Shown piece after piece: positions 36,186 through 46,296 of a DNA stretch of 64,000 nucleotides. The notes under the pieces were generated by a model. That model worked only from the letters and a program-made list of their open reading frames with translations. It had not been told where the DNA came from and ran no database searches. The position numbers were made by a program, and so were the translations under genes. The stretch comes from Sodalis ligni (lineage in GTDB: Bacteria > Pseudomonadota > Gammaproteobacteria > Enterobacterales > Enterobacteriaceae), in assembly GCF_016865525.2 (NCBI RefSeq), contig NZ_CP075169.1, positions 4,650,337-4,714,336 of the forward strand. Reading direction: 5' to 3'. Every line of letters starts with the position of its first letter. Within the stretch, counting starts at the first letter, position 1.

Positions 36186-37556
36186 TTGACACCGGAATTA
36201 CAACGCCGATTAAAAGAGGCCACTGAAGAACAGTTAAGAAAGCTGGTTGAGGCCGCGTACGGTATTAATACTGACGTCGATCAGCGGATAGAGAGCATTT
36301 TGCTCGGCAGCGATCTACACGCGCTTGCGCATCAGCTGAAAGACCGTATTAATTCCATTGCCCGCAGCGATCGCTATATCGATTATCAGCAGGCCGCTGA
36401 ATTCAGCCGGACGTTGAATATCTTGGTTGAGGATATTGCCCGATTGATTGAGGCTGCGCCCAGACAGGCATTTGAGTTGATCGACAGCTTTATGTCTATC
36501 CACGAACGCATTTACGAACGGGTCGATGATTCCGGCGGCGATATCGGCGGCAGCTATAGCCAGGCATTAGAGGTCTGGCTGAAGGCGGCACGTTGCTGGC
36601 GGGGAAGCGGCGATTGTCCGCTGGATTTGACAGCTGTATTGACGGCACGCCATAACGACAACGGTTACGCCGTGTGGGATGATGTCATCGCCAAAAGCGG
36701 TGACCTGTTAACAAAAGATGAGTTGATGCAATTATCCGGACGTTTTGAAAATGTATATCACCAGGCACAGGCGGCTCCATCTGATCGAGATTATAATTCT
36801 GGGACTGCCAAGGCCGCGCTGGGTATTGCGGCGGTGGCTAAAGCCTTGGGTGATGTCAACATGTTCGAGCGTTATATACTCATGCGTTCGCCAAAGCCAA
36901 ATGAATTACAAAAACAAAGCATCATCAACTTTTGTCTGAGCGTAAATGATGGCGAATCCGCGTTGAAATGGCTGCAGGGAACATGGGATAAGCGTTTTGC
37001 ATCTGAAAGGTTAAGCTTACTGGACGCGACTTATACACTGCTGGGCCGTCATCACGAACTGCTGGCACTGCGGCGCGAAGCCTATCAACGATCCCCCGAT
37101 CACTGGCGCCTCAAGGCATTGTTGGAAATATTGCCGGAAAATGAAAAACCGGGAGTGGAAGCACAGGCAATTATAAACGCCTTGAAAATCTCTCATCTTC
37201 AAGTACGTATCGATACGCTGATCGCCTGTCATGGGATAACAGAAGCAAAAGAGCAGCTTCTCAAGCATATTGCGCAACTGAACGTTTTTTACGGCACGCT
37301 GCTTGATTGGGCAGAGGTATTCCATCAGGCACAAGAACACCTGGCCGAGGCGGCGTGCTATCGGTTGCTTATCGAGGACATTCTTGCGTCCGGGCGCAGC
37401 AAAGCCTATCACCACGCGGAAGATTACTATCGACAGCTGGCCCGGCTGGATGCAGAGATAGAACGGTATGATCCCCTGCCCTCTTGGCAGGAGTATCAGG
37501 TTAAGCTTCGGCAACAGCACGGACGGAAAAAGTCTTTTTGGCAGCGAGCAGTATAA
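36186..37556 (+). CDS. DUF6880-like protein, copy 1
   Basis: A 456-residue soluble helical protein. It starts at TTG 36186 (LTPELQRRLKEATEEQLRKL) with AGGGAGACC upstream; copy 2 has the same start and leader. A central motif RVDDSGGDIGGSYSQALEVW and TPR-like helices later (AEAACYRLLIEDILASGR) match the DUF6880 family, of unknown function. The frame is open about 260 bases further upstream, but this stretch is not shared with copy 2 and is Cys/Trp-rich, so it is probably not translated as part of it. The closely related copy at 38113 marks a duplication. Confidence 0.7.
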   Translation: MTPELQRRLKEATEEQLRKLVEAAYGINTDVDQRIESILLGSDLHALAHQLKDRINSIARSDRYIDYQQAAEFSRTLNILVEDIARLIEAAPRQAFELIDSFMSIHERIYERVDDSGGDIGGSYSQALEVWLKAARCWRGSGDCPLDLTAVLTARHNDNGYAVWDDVIAKSGDLLTKDELMQLSGRFENVYHQAQAAPSDRDYNSGTAKAALGIAAVAKALGDVNMFERYILMRSPKPNELQKQSIINFCLSVNDGESALKWLQGTWDKRFASERLSLLDATYTLLGRHHELLALRREAYQRSPDHWRLKALLEILPENEKPGVEAQAIINALKISHLQVRIDTLIACHGITEAKEQLLKHIAQLNVFYGTLLDWAEVFHQAQEHLAEAACYRLLIEDILASGRSKAYHHAEDYYRQLARLDAEIERYDPLPSWQEYQVKLRQQHGRKKSFWQRAV

Positions 37557-37598
37557 AAAAGCAGGCAGGGCCTTAAGCTCTTACTTTTGGAGATTTGA

Positions 37599-38009
37599 AT
37601 GTTATATCCAGTTGCTATTGATAAAGGCAAATCATCTATTGGCGTTCGTGTGCCTGATATTCCTGGATGTTTTTCGGGTGGTAATGATTTTAATGATGCT
37701 ATTGAAAGCGTTCGCGAAGCCATCGAGGCACATATTGAACTGTTACTCGAGGATGGAGAGCCTGTGCCGCAAGCAACCAGTATTGATAACTACCTGGCTG
37801 ACTTGGAGTATGAAGGGGTTATCTGGGCGGTAGTCGATGTGGATTTGACCCGTTTAATGGGCAAATCCGAGAAAATAAATGTCACACTGCCATCATTACT
37901 GATTCGTCGCATCGATCAGTTTGTTGCCAACCATCCGGAATACGGAAGCCGTTCAGGTTTTCTTTCACAGATCGCAGTGGATAAGATTGTGTCCATGCCG
38001 AAGCTGTAA
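37599..38009 (+). CDS. hicB: HicB-family antitoxin
   Basis: A 136-residue protein with the HicB N-terminal partial RNase-H-like fold (MLYPVAIDKGKSSIGVRVPD, PGCFSGGNDFNDAIESVREA, a SIDNYLAD linker) and a C-terminal ribbon-helix-helix (KINVTLPSLLIRRIDQFVAN). HicB neutralises the mRNA-cleaving toxin HicA and represses the operon. No hicA is found in the 43 bases upstream or in the gap downstream, so this is an orphan antitoxin. A GGAG site precedes the ATG. It sits between the two DUF6880-like paralogues. Confidence 0.88.
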   Translation: MLYPVAIDKGKSSIGVRVPDIPGCFSGGNDFNDAIESVREAIEAHIELLLEDGEPVPQATSIDNYLADLEYEGVIWAVVDVDLTRLMGKSEKINVTLPSLLIRRIDQFVANHPEYGSRSGFLSQIAVDKIVSMPKL

Positions 38010-38112
38010 CTTATATCAGCAATGCCGACAACTTTGGCTGTGAGGGCTTATTTATGTTTTACTTGTAAAACTGCTGGTAAAAGCTTTCCGGATTATATCA
38101 GGGGGAACAAAA

Positions 38113-39498
38113 TTGACACCGGAATTAAAACGCCGCTTAAAAGAGGCTACTGAAGAACAGTTAAAAATGCTGGTGGAGGCCACGTACGGTATTAATACTG
38201 ACGTCGATCAGCGGATAAAGAGCTTTTTACTCGGCAGCGATCCACAAGCGCTAGCGCATCAGCTGCAAGACCGTATCCATTCCATTGCCCGCAGTAAGCG
38301 CTATATCGATTATCATGAGGCCGCTGAATTCAGCCGGACGCTGGATATCCTGGTTGAGGATATTGCCCGGTTGATTGAGGCTGCGCCCAAACAGGCATTT
38401 GAGTTGATCAACAGTTTTATGTCTATCCACGAACGTATTTACCAACGGGTGGATGATTCCGGCGGCGATATCGGCGGCAGCTATACCCAGGCATTAGAGG
38501 TCTGGCTGAAGGCGGCACATTATTGGCGGGAAAGCGGTGACTGTCCGTTGGACTGGACAGCTGAATTGATGGCACGCCATAGCGGCGATAGTTACATCGT
38601 TTGGGATGGGTTAATCGCCAAAAGCGGAGCACTGTTAACTAAAGATGAATTGCTGCAATTATCCGGGCGTTTTGAAAATGCATTCAAGCAGGCGCAGGCC
38701 GCGCCCTCGAAACGAGGTTTCAACTTTGGGGCGATCAAGGCCGCGCTAGGTATCAAAGCAGTGGCGCAAGCCCTGAGGGATGCCAATATGCTCGCGCGTT
38801 CTGTATTAATCAGTTCGCCAAGACCAGATGAATTGCAAAAACAAAGCATTGTCGAGTTTTGTCTGAAAGTAAATGATGGCGAATCCGCGTTGAAGTGGCT
38901 ACAGGAAACATGGGACACGTGTTTTGAGCCTGAAAGGCTGAGATTACTGGACGCTACCTATACGCTGCTTGGCCGTCATCAGGAACTGCTGGAACTGCGG
39001 CGTGAAGCCTACCGACTGTCCCCCGATCATTTGCGCCTTAAGGCATTGCTGAAAATATTGCCGGAAAATGAAAAACCGGCAATTGAAGCACAGGCTATGA
39101 TAAACGCCTTGAAAATACCTCATCTTCAATTACGTATCGATACGCTGATCGCCTGTCATGGGATAACAGAAGCAAAAGAGCAGCTTCTCACGCATTTTGC
39201 GCAATTGAACGTTTTTTACGGCACGTTGCTTGATTGGGCAGAGGTATTCCATCAGGCACAAGAACCTCTGGCCGAGGCGGCGTGTTATCGGTTGCTTATC
39301 GAGGACATTCTTGCGTCCGGGCGCAGCAAAACCTATCACCACGCGGAAGATTACTATCGACAGCTGGCCCGGCTGGATACAGATATAGAACAGTATGATC
39401 CCCTGCCCTCTTGGCAGGAGTATCAGGTTACACTGCGGCAGCAGCACGGGCGGAAAAGTCTTTTGGCAGCGGCTAAATTAAACAGCCTTACCATTTGA
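38113..39498 (+). CDS. DUF6880-like protein, copy 2
   Basis: A 461-residue paralogue of the protein at 36186, with the same domain plan: LTPELKRRLKEATEEQLKML at a TTG start (leader CAGGGGGAAC), RVDDSGGDIGGSYTQALEVW, and the helical C-terminus AEAACYRLLIEDILASGRSK. Identity is very high through the middle and end and drops only in short stretches. About 70 bp of upstream sequence is also duplicated. The last residues differ (LLAAAKLNSLTI), probably from a late frame change. Function is unknown. Confidence 0.7.
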   Translation: MTPELKRRLKEATEEQLKMLVEATYGINTDVDQRIKSFLLGSDPQALAHQLQDRIHSIARSKRYIDYHEAAEFSRTLDILVEDIARLIEAAPKQAFELINSFMSIHERIYQRVDDSGGDIGGSYTQALEVWLKAAHYWRESGDCPLDWTAELMARHSGDSYIVWDGLIAKSGALLTKDELLQLSGRFENAFKQAQAAPSKRGFNFGAIKAALGIKAVAQALRDANMLARSVLISSPRPDELQKQSIVEFCLKVNDGESALKWLQETWDTCFEPERLRLLDATYTLLGRHQELLELRREAYRLSPDHLRLKALLKILPENEKPAIEAQAMINALKIPHLQLRIDTLIACHGITEAKEQLLTHFAQLNVFYGTLLDWAEVFHQAQEPLAEAACYRLLIEDILASGRSKTYHHAEDYYRQLARLDTDIEQYDPLPSWQEYQVTLRQQHGRKSLLAAAKLNSLTI

Positions 39499-39692
39499 TG
39501 ATTTCGTTAATTGTGATTGTTGATTTCAAAGAACAGAATGGGGAGCTGCAGAAATATGCCGTTATATTCGTTTCAATATCATCGCTTATAAATTTACCTT
39601 AACAAGGATCACCACGTCATGGTGAAAGATATATCATTGTTATTATGCTGAGTTATTTATTTTATTTTTTTGGTGGATTTTTCCTCACCTCA

Positions 39693-39886
39693 CTGATAAA
39701 GTATCCAGTATAATCCTAGTTATTTAATTCAAACAAATCAGCGCTTACGTATTGATATTAACAACATCCGCAAAGCATCTGATTCTTAATAGGGTTATAA
39801 ACGAAGTCAGTACTACATTAACGCGACGATAAGGCGTTGAAGCGCCCTACCGCCGCTCACCATCAGCAACTAAGAGAGTAGTTACC
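39693..39886 (+). promoter_or_regulatory. SymE copy 2 control region
   Basis: Holds the same LexA-like CTGATAAAGTATCCAG (39693-39708) and the same leader with GGCG-TTGAAG-CGCC (39823-39871) as copy 1, while the sequence between them has diverged. Selective conservation of these two blocks suggests they are functional. The gap 39499-39886 contains no other gene. Confidence 0.5.
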
Positions 39887-40111
39887 ATGGCTAAAAAGCA
39901 TATTAAGTCAGAACCGCGTACATCCCAAGCAAAAGTTGATACCCGTTATTATACTGTTAGCTACGTTCCAAATGGCGGTATGCCCAATGCTGCGCCGGCA
40001 TTGATGCTAAAAGGCCGTTGGCTGCATCAGTGCGGTTTTACCACCGGCAAGAAGGTGACCGTGACGGTAAAAAACGGGCAGCTGATCATTGATACGGAAT
40101 TGCTGGTGTAA
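39887..40111 (+). CDS. SymE-like type I toxin family protein, copy 2
   Basis: A 74-residue protein differing from the copy at 33664 in only about two residues (RT for RS, D for E near the N-terminus), with the same AbrB-type core ALMLKGRWLHQCGFTTGKK. Its leader and downstream 100 bp are also related to copy 1, so the whole transcription unit was duplicated. Confidence 0.85.
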   Translation: MAKKHIKSEPRTSQAKVDTRYYTVSYVPNGGMPNAAPALMLKGRWLHQCGFTTGKKVTVTVKNGQLIIDTELLV

Positions 40112-40320
40112 ATAAATAAGCAATGAGGTAATGAGCAGGGTTAATAATTAATGAGCAATGGTGGAATGTGAGTGCCAGAGCATCATCGATAATTAACCCT
40201 GCAATGTTCATTCCAACAAAAACAGCGAGATTAAAGCCGCCCGTTTAACGACCGTAGCGTTACCGGCTGTAAAATTCCTTCCCGCAACAGTACCGCTGAA
40301 AAAGAATGCGTTTGCTCATA

Positions 40321-40447
40321 TATACCCTAAATAATTCGAGTTGCAGGAAGGCGACGACGCAGCGAATCCCCAGGAGCTTACTCAAGTAAGTGACTGGGGT
40401 GAGCGAGGAAAGTCAACGCACCTGCAACTTGAAGTATGACGGGTATA
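40321..40447. repeat. ERIC element (127 bp)
   Basis: An enterobacterial repetitive intergenic consensus element. The core AAGTAAGTGACTGGGGTGAG and GAATCCCCAGGAGCTTAC are canonical. The ends TATACCC and GGGTATA are inverted, and the length is exactly the standard 127 bp. It lies in the 416-bp gap between SymE copy 2 and the GHKL gene, which otherwise shows nothing. Confidence 0.93.
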
Positions 40448-40527
40448 GCACCAGATCATTCATTAACAACCTTATACACGGTACGTCAAAAAATAATTAA
40501 GACACACTGATAGCAGGGAATCTCGCG

Positions 40528-42570
40528 ATGGGCATGAATACCTCTTTACCGGGAAGGCTTCGTAACACAACACTACCTCTGAGCCAAAGCCTAATGCCGC
40601 TGTTTGAAGCGGTGGTCAATTCCATCCATGCTATCGCTGAAGTCAGCGACGCCCCGGCTTACGGAAAAATTGTTATCGACATCCTCCGTGTGCCGCAAAC
40701 TTCATTGGCGTTCAGTGGCAGCCAATCCAAACGCGGATCGACGCCTCAAGAGCCGATATTCGGTTTCAAAATTTATGATAACGGCGCCGGGTTTCACGCG
40801 CGCAATATGTTGTCCTTCGAAACATTAGACAGTGACTATAAGGTGGGGCGAGGTTGCCGAGGTGTCGGGCGTTTGCTGTGGCTGAAAGCCTTTGAAGCCG
40901 TCGAGGTGAACAGTCATTATCGGGACGATACCGGTGTAATGAAGCAGGAACCTTTTCATTTACCGCAGCACAGGGTGTTTTGGGTTTGACGATAACGGAT
41001 GCGCCACAGGATGCTACCTTGCAAACCTGCGTCCATCTTTCAGGCTTTGAAAAAATACCGTGAAACCTCGCCAAAACGGCCCAAACGATTGCAAACAGCC
41101 TTTTGAACATTGTCTCTGGTATTTTGTTCGTGCTGGGGCGCCCCGCTATTACTGTTCGGGATGACGGTGAAAGTATCTTTTGGATGATGTCTATCAGGAA
41201 TATATACTTTCAGCGTCTAACAAAGAAACGATCTCTATAAAACGACAAAATTTGAGCTGACACATCTCAAGCTAAAAGCCAGCCTAGCCAAACCGCCATT
41301 TATCGCCTGGTGTGCCGCAAGCAGAGTTGTAAAGAAGAAAATATAGCAGGTAAATTACCGGGCTTGCATGGCAAAATTAAGGACAAATACGGTGATTTCG
41401 TTTACGCATGCTACGTTACCTCTTCTTTCCTTGACATTCATGCCAGACCGGAGCGTGTCGAATTTGACATTCAGGAATTCACAGATGACCTATTCTCTGA
41501 AACGGAAATCACTATGTCCGATATTCGCAATGCTGTTATCACTTCTGCTATGCGATACCTGAATGAGTATCTTAAGGTGTCGCAGGCGGCAGGACGGGCC
41601 AGAATTGAACGGTTTGTCTCTCAGCGAGCACCACGTTATCGCCCCATACTAAAGCGTATGGATGAAACAAAATTGACCATTCCTCCCGAGATTTCCGACA
41701 AGGATCTGGATTTACTGCTCCATAAGCAGCTTGCTGAATTGGAAAACGACATATTATCTGAAGGACAGGAGGTGATGAATTTCGGTAAAAGCGAATCGCC
41801 CGATCGGTACAAAGCTCGCCTATCCAGCTATCTAGAAAAGGTGGATGATATCAAAAAATCCCAATCTGGCCGATTATGTTTTCCATCGAAAAGTGGTTCT
41901 CAATATTTTGGAAAAAGCGATTCAACGTGGACCCGATGGGAAATACATCAAAGAAGAGCTGGTCCATGAATTAATCATGCCGTTGCGTAAAACGTCGGAA
42001 GAGGTTCATCTTGATAGCTGCAACCTCTGGCTCATCGATGAGCGACTGGCTTTTCATGATTTCCTGGCCTCTGACAAAACACTTTGCTCTATGCCGATTA
42101 CCCAGTGCCTGGAGAACAAAAAACCCGATATTTGTGCGCTGAATGTTTACGATGAGCCCATCCTTTTCTCCGAGGGCCAGCAGGTGCCACTGGCCTCCAT
42201 CGTGATTATTGAGATCAAACGACCCATGCGCAACGATGCCGCAGCCGGCGACGATAAAGATCCTGTCGAGCAAGCACTCGGTTACCTCGAACGCATACGT
42301 GCAGGTGGCGCCCGAACAGCCAAGGGCCGCCCTATTCCTAACTCTGAAGACATTCCCGGTTTTTGTTACTCCATCTGCGACCTGACCCCGTCAGTGATAA
42401 GGCGATGCAAGACATTAGGGCTAACCGCAACCAGTGACCACCTGGGTTATTTTGGCTACAACCCCAATTTTAAAGCCTATATAGAGGTGATTTCTTTCGA
42501 TAGGCTGCTCAATGCTGCGCGGGAACGTAACCGGGCGTTTTTCGATAAGTTAGGACTACCTACAGCTTGA
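40528..42570 (+). pseudogene. GHKL ATPase fused to a PD-(D/E)xK nuclease domain, multiple frameshifts
   Basis: Reading across frames gives about 680 residues. The N-terminus is a MutL/MORC/Hsp90-type GHKL ATPase: LMPLFEAVVNSIHAI (N box with the Mg-binding Asn), FKIYDNGAGF (DxGxG), YKVGRGCRGVGRLLWLKAF (lid). A helical middle follows. The C-terminus has KKPDICAL and VIIEIKRP, the D and ExK of a restriction-nuclease fold. Frames break about six times between 40.97 and 41.35 kb and again near 41.86 kb, mostly at homopolymers. GHKL proteins of this type occur in restriction-like operons together with Z1-domain proteins; a Z1 remnant lies 4 kb away. It is probably a dead defence gene. Confidence 0.65.
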
Positions 42571-42967
42571 TAAAAAAAATTAATTTACTTTTATCTGATG
42601 CGCCAACGTAATAATACCATGTCACATATCCATTAGATCGCGCACAAACCAAATATACAGTGGATATAATAAAATGATAATGCCTACACCACGCTCGTCA
42701 GTTGAGCGGGAAAGAACTCCTGGTGACACCGGATCAGGTATGAATGCTTGGTATTTTAGTGTTAACAAAGGGGGTGTTCACTCGCTTACACTATTCCAGT
42801 TTTTCCCTTTCTTACCCGATTCAGGACAATACAAAAACACTAGGGAATTTTTTCAATATCCCTACCCCATCATCGTCCATGCGATTATAAGAGGAAGCTT
42901 AAGTATTATTGATATAAGCTTATTTTATCTCTTGGCCTGTCTATCAGCGTGTTACGATTCATTACCC

Positions 42968-43752
42968 CTAAAATTTCAAGGCACACTCCCGGATTAGTTC
43001 GCCATCGGTTTTGATAATTCCGAACAACCCAGGATATACTTTAACTGCTTGATTTAAGTAATCAACACCATCAGATAACCCCTCTAGCACAGAGAATTTT
43101 TGCCGCATTAATAGCTATTATTTTATTCAACCTATCATTTTTGATCCGATTTTTATAGCAATAGAAATACTATTCATTGCACCGTCAAGATTTTTGACTT
43201 GTATTGAGCATAAGCTCTTTGATTCCATAAATTAGCGTCTTTTGGGGCGTTTTTGGTAGCTGAAATATAATCATTAGCAGCTTTACGAAATCTTTCTTTT
43301 CAATATTTTGAGCGCCATTATTGCTGTAATCAGTTGCCTGATTTCTTGGATTATCGTTGATGTCTTTTGTGGAGGTAGCCCAATGCAATAATTTCTAACT
43401 TTTTCATAACCTCAGTTTCGTTTTCAGGGTAGGGAATTGAACCTCTGCATATTGTTCTATTACTTTTAATGACTTAGGGCCCTCTTTTGACATTGTTCAA
43501 AAGCGTCCTTATAAAATCCAGCTCAATTTTTTCATAGATGCATCATGTTCTAACTTTTTCAAGAATAGCTCATTATTCTGAAGAGATAAATTTTTTCGGA
43601 AACCCGTTGGTCAAAAGTTATTCTTTCATTAGTCTGAGAGAAATTTAGGATAAGAGTAACAATGCTAACAGCCAATACTGCCAAGGGCATTAAAATCTTA
43701 GAAAAGAATTCAACAACTCCTGTTTTTCCTTATTATCGGTACTTTCAGGCAT
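42968..43752 (-). pseudogene. Membrane-anchored protein with TPR-like repeat, many frameshifts
   Basis: Found only by joining frames. It begins MPESTDNKEK at ATG 43752 (GGGGA upstream). It continues as a transmembrane helix (ILMPLAVLAVSIVTLILNF), a coiled region (NNELFLKKLEHDASMKK), then a TPR-like helix pair (ANLWNQRAYAQYKSKNLDGA, MNSISIAIKI) and a tail DGVDYLNQAVKVYPGLFG ending at 42968. About eight one-base changes, almost all in A or T runs, are needed to make it continuous (about 260 residues). Its start overlaps the end of the small membrane protein upstream. Function is unknown. Confidence 0.45.
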
Positions 43753-43950
43753 TATATTCCCCAGTAGTAGTAATTTTCAGTAATAATCCGGCAAAGTAAA
43801 ACCCTAACTCAAAATTCGTGAACAATCCCTCATTTTCGAGTTCAGAAGCTTTCAAAGACACAGATCGTTTTATGGTTAATATACTCTTGAGGGAAAAAAT
43901 TCACCACAAAATATATAGGTCAACAGAACCATCAGAGCGGCACCCAACAT
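43745..43950 (-). pseudogene. Small membrane protein coupled to the TPR protein, one frameshift
   Basis: ATG 43950 starts MLGAALMVLLTYIFCGEFFP (one transmembrane helix). After a one-base change it continues KSILTIKRSVSLKASELENE and FELGFYFAGLLLKITTTG, stopping at 43745 within the start of the next gene. Two helices and the overlap suggest a coupled membrane pair. No family is recognised. The remaining gap 43951-44325 contains no gene that I can see. Confidence 0.35.
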
Positions 43951-44325
43951 CAATGACCTAAAATATTAATTTCGAAAAACAACCTATCCAAGAAAGTCTA
44001 AAATGACAGCGGTTAACTCTTTAACTTTACGTTAAGGATTTATAATAAAAATTATTAACTACTCTAGCTTTGTTGACCTTACCCAATAATATTTGCTCTA
44101 ATCAAAGCAAAAAATGCGGCATTATGAAGACCTCATGTTGCAGGTGACGATACTGGTTAAAAAGTCCCGCTATAAGTTTACTGGCTGAGCAATATACGGC
44201 ATCTTAGTCGGGTAGGAAGGCCCAGACAACACCACTGAGCACAGAGACTAACGATAACAATGCAAGACTATACCGCTATCGCCTGAGCGCCGCCTCTGAC
44301 TGAGAGGAAAACGCGAGTCAATAAC

Positions 44326-45760
44326 TCATTGAAGAATCAAAATATCCCTGTTTCCGTTATGGCCTGGAGGGCTAACAATACCCATCGTTTCCATTTGTTC
44401 AATAAGTTGGGCTGCGCGGTTATATCCGATACGAAATTGGCGCTGCACGCCAGAAACAGAGGCTGATCGTTTTCAGCAACGAAAAGAACGGCCTGGTCAA
44501 ACAATGGGTCCAGCTCATTTTCTGGCTCAGATGTGCTATGGCTGGTGCTCGGAATAATCCCTCAATGTAACAGGGTTTTGCTGTGTTTCTCCAGGCATCA
44601 GCGGTTTTATTAATTTCCCGAGCATCCGCGTAAGCACCCTGAATACGTGCTGGCGTCGCCGAATCTGCAGAAAGGAACAAAAGATCGCCTGCACCAAAGA
44701 GTGACTCAGCACCCTCGTGATCCAAAATTAACCGGGAATCAGATTTAGTTGAAACCTTGAGCGCAATACGGGCCGGGATGTTTGATTTGATCCGACTGGT
44801 AATGACATTGGGTAAAGGTGTTCTGGTTGTCAGAATCAGGTGAATACCGACAGCATGTCCTTGCCTGGTGAGTGTGACGATCATCTCTTCGTTTGGCTCA
44901 TCGCATGCCAAGATATCAGCGTAATCTTCCACCAGAAATACAAGATGCGGTAAAGAGCAGAGAAAAGGTTGTTCCCTACCCGGCTCAGGTATCCAGTAGG
45001 GATCTGGAATCGGTCGACCGGAGGACTCTGAATCAGTTATTTGCCGGTTATAGGCGTCCAGGTTTCGCGAACCCAGCGCCTGAAATAACTTGTAACGCCG
45101 TTCCATTTCGGCGATAAGCCAGCGAAGTCCTCTCCCGGCATCTTCGGGCGCGGTAATCACCGGTGTGAGCAAATGTGGGATATCATGGTATGGGGCCAAC
45201 TCAAGCTGATTGGTATCGACCAGGATTAATCGAACATCGTCTGGTGATGATTTGAGCAACAAACTGATAATTATGGCATGCATCAGCAGTGATTTACCCG
45301 AATTTGCGGTTCCCACGACCAACAAATGAGGCATGCGATTTAAATCGATCGCAACAGGCTGGCCTGAGCTATCGACTCCAATCATCAGAGTCAACGGTGA
45401 TGGTGACTCAGCGAAGGCGCTGGAGTTCAAAATGCTTTCAAGAGAGACAATTTGTCTTACGTTATTTGTTATCAGTAACCCAGCAAACGATGTACCTGGA
45501 ATACTATCCAGCACCTGGATGCCCCTTACCGCGAGAGCGCGAATGAGCTCAGGGATCAGTGCTGTAATTTTCGATATTCGAACCCCAGGTTCCAGTGTCA
45601 GACGAAAAAGCGTGAATACGGGACCAGGGGAATAGGTTGATACATTTGCAGCGATGAAATACGCAGCAAGGCAGGACTCAATTGCCTGAGCCATTTGTTC
45701 CAACTCCATATCGTTCCAAGATGGCTCAGTATTTGCCCTGAAGTAACGCACCGAAGTCAT
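44326..45760 (-). pseudogene. FtsK/SpoIIIE-type DNA translocase paralogue, two frameshifts
   Basis: A soluble FtsK motor without the membrane domain. An alpha-type domain is followed by the RecA-like motor: PHLLVVGTANSGKSLLMHAI (Walker A), VRLILVDTNQLELAPYHDIP, LVFLVEDYADIL (Walker B, with Glu-Asp in place of the usual Asp-Glu), HLILTTRTPLPNVITSRIKS. The first frame ends at 44420, but other frames continue with [16 protein letters not shown] and a gamma winged-helix domain ([20 protein letters not shown]) to a stop at 44326. Two one-base losses, near GAGGG (44555 area) and CAGCC (44465 area), explain this. The chromosomal FtsK is four-membrane and much longer, so this is an accessory paralogue carried by the island. 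Confidence 0.8.
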
Positions 45761-45968
45761 GTTCAGTTTTCGTCCTTAGAATATTGATGCGGGTACTGTA
45801 TCACTCGCTTCAATTTTTGCATTTGTTTAGTTTCACAAAGTGTCGTTCCAGAGTACATATCTATTAAGAAAAATTAATAAGTTACGCCATTTTCACACCG
45901 TTTGCGGGAGTGCACCGATTTTCGCCACCCTCGCTCCTTCTCCCATTATAACCAACGGAGAAAAAACG

Positions 45969-46175
45969 ATGACAACCAAATACAGTATCCTCGACGATAG
46001 ATTTGTGGACATGGCTTTTATCACTCAGCTTACCGGTTTGACGAACAAATGATTTTACAAGCTGATTCAGGACGGTGCATTCCCGAAGCCTATCAAGCTG
46101 GGTCGAAGCTCACCCTGGTTGTAAAACGAAGTGAAAGCCTGGTTACAGCAGCGTATAACGCATTCCCGACGTTAA
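45969..46175 (+). pseudogene. alpA: AlpA-family regulator with two nonsense codons
   Basis: A single frame reads MTTKYSILDDRFVDMAFITQ, LTGLTNK-stop, FYKLIQDGAFPKPIKLGRSS, PWL-stop, NEVKAWLQQRI, the complete 68-residue AlpA/excisionase-type helix-turn-helix protein interrupted by TGA and TAA. These are base substitutions rather than homopolymer slips, so the gene is truly dead. AlpA regulators accompany tRNA-borne phage-like islands of the CP4 type, in line with the integrase remnant at 51.3 kb. An AACGGAG site precedes the ATG. Confidence 0.85.
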
Positions 46176-46296
46176 TACTCTACATAACCCCCGCTAGCCA
46201 CATTCTTCCCCTTGATCTGAATACACCCCGCTATACCTATCGCGCCAAATTGCCCTTGCCAGGACGTACTCCCCTGCGCGCTATATAGCGTTGAGG

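Noticed and set aside
42674..42997. A 107-codon plus-strand open frame after the GHKL gene
   Set aside because: Its second half lies opposite the reconstructed TPR gene, its composition is unlike neighbours and no motif is seen.
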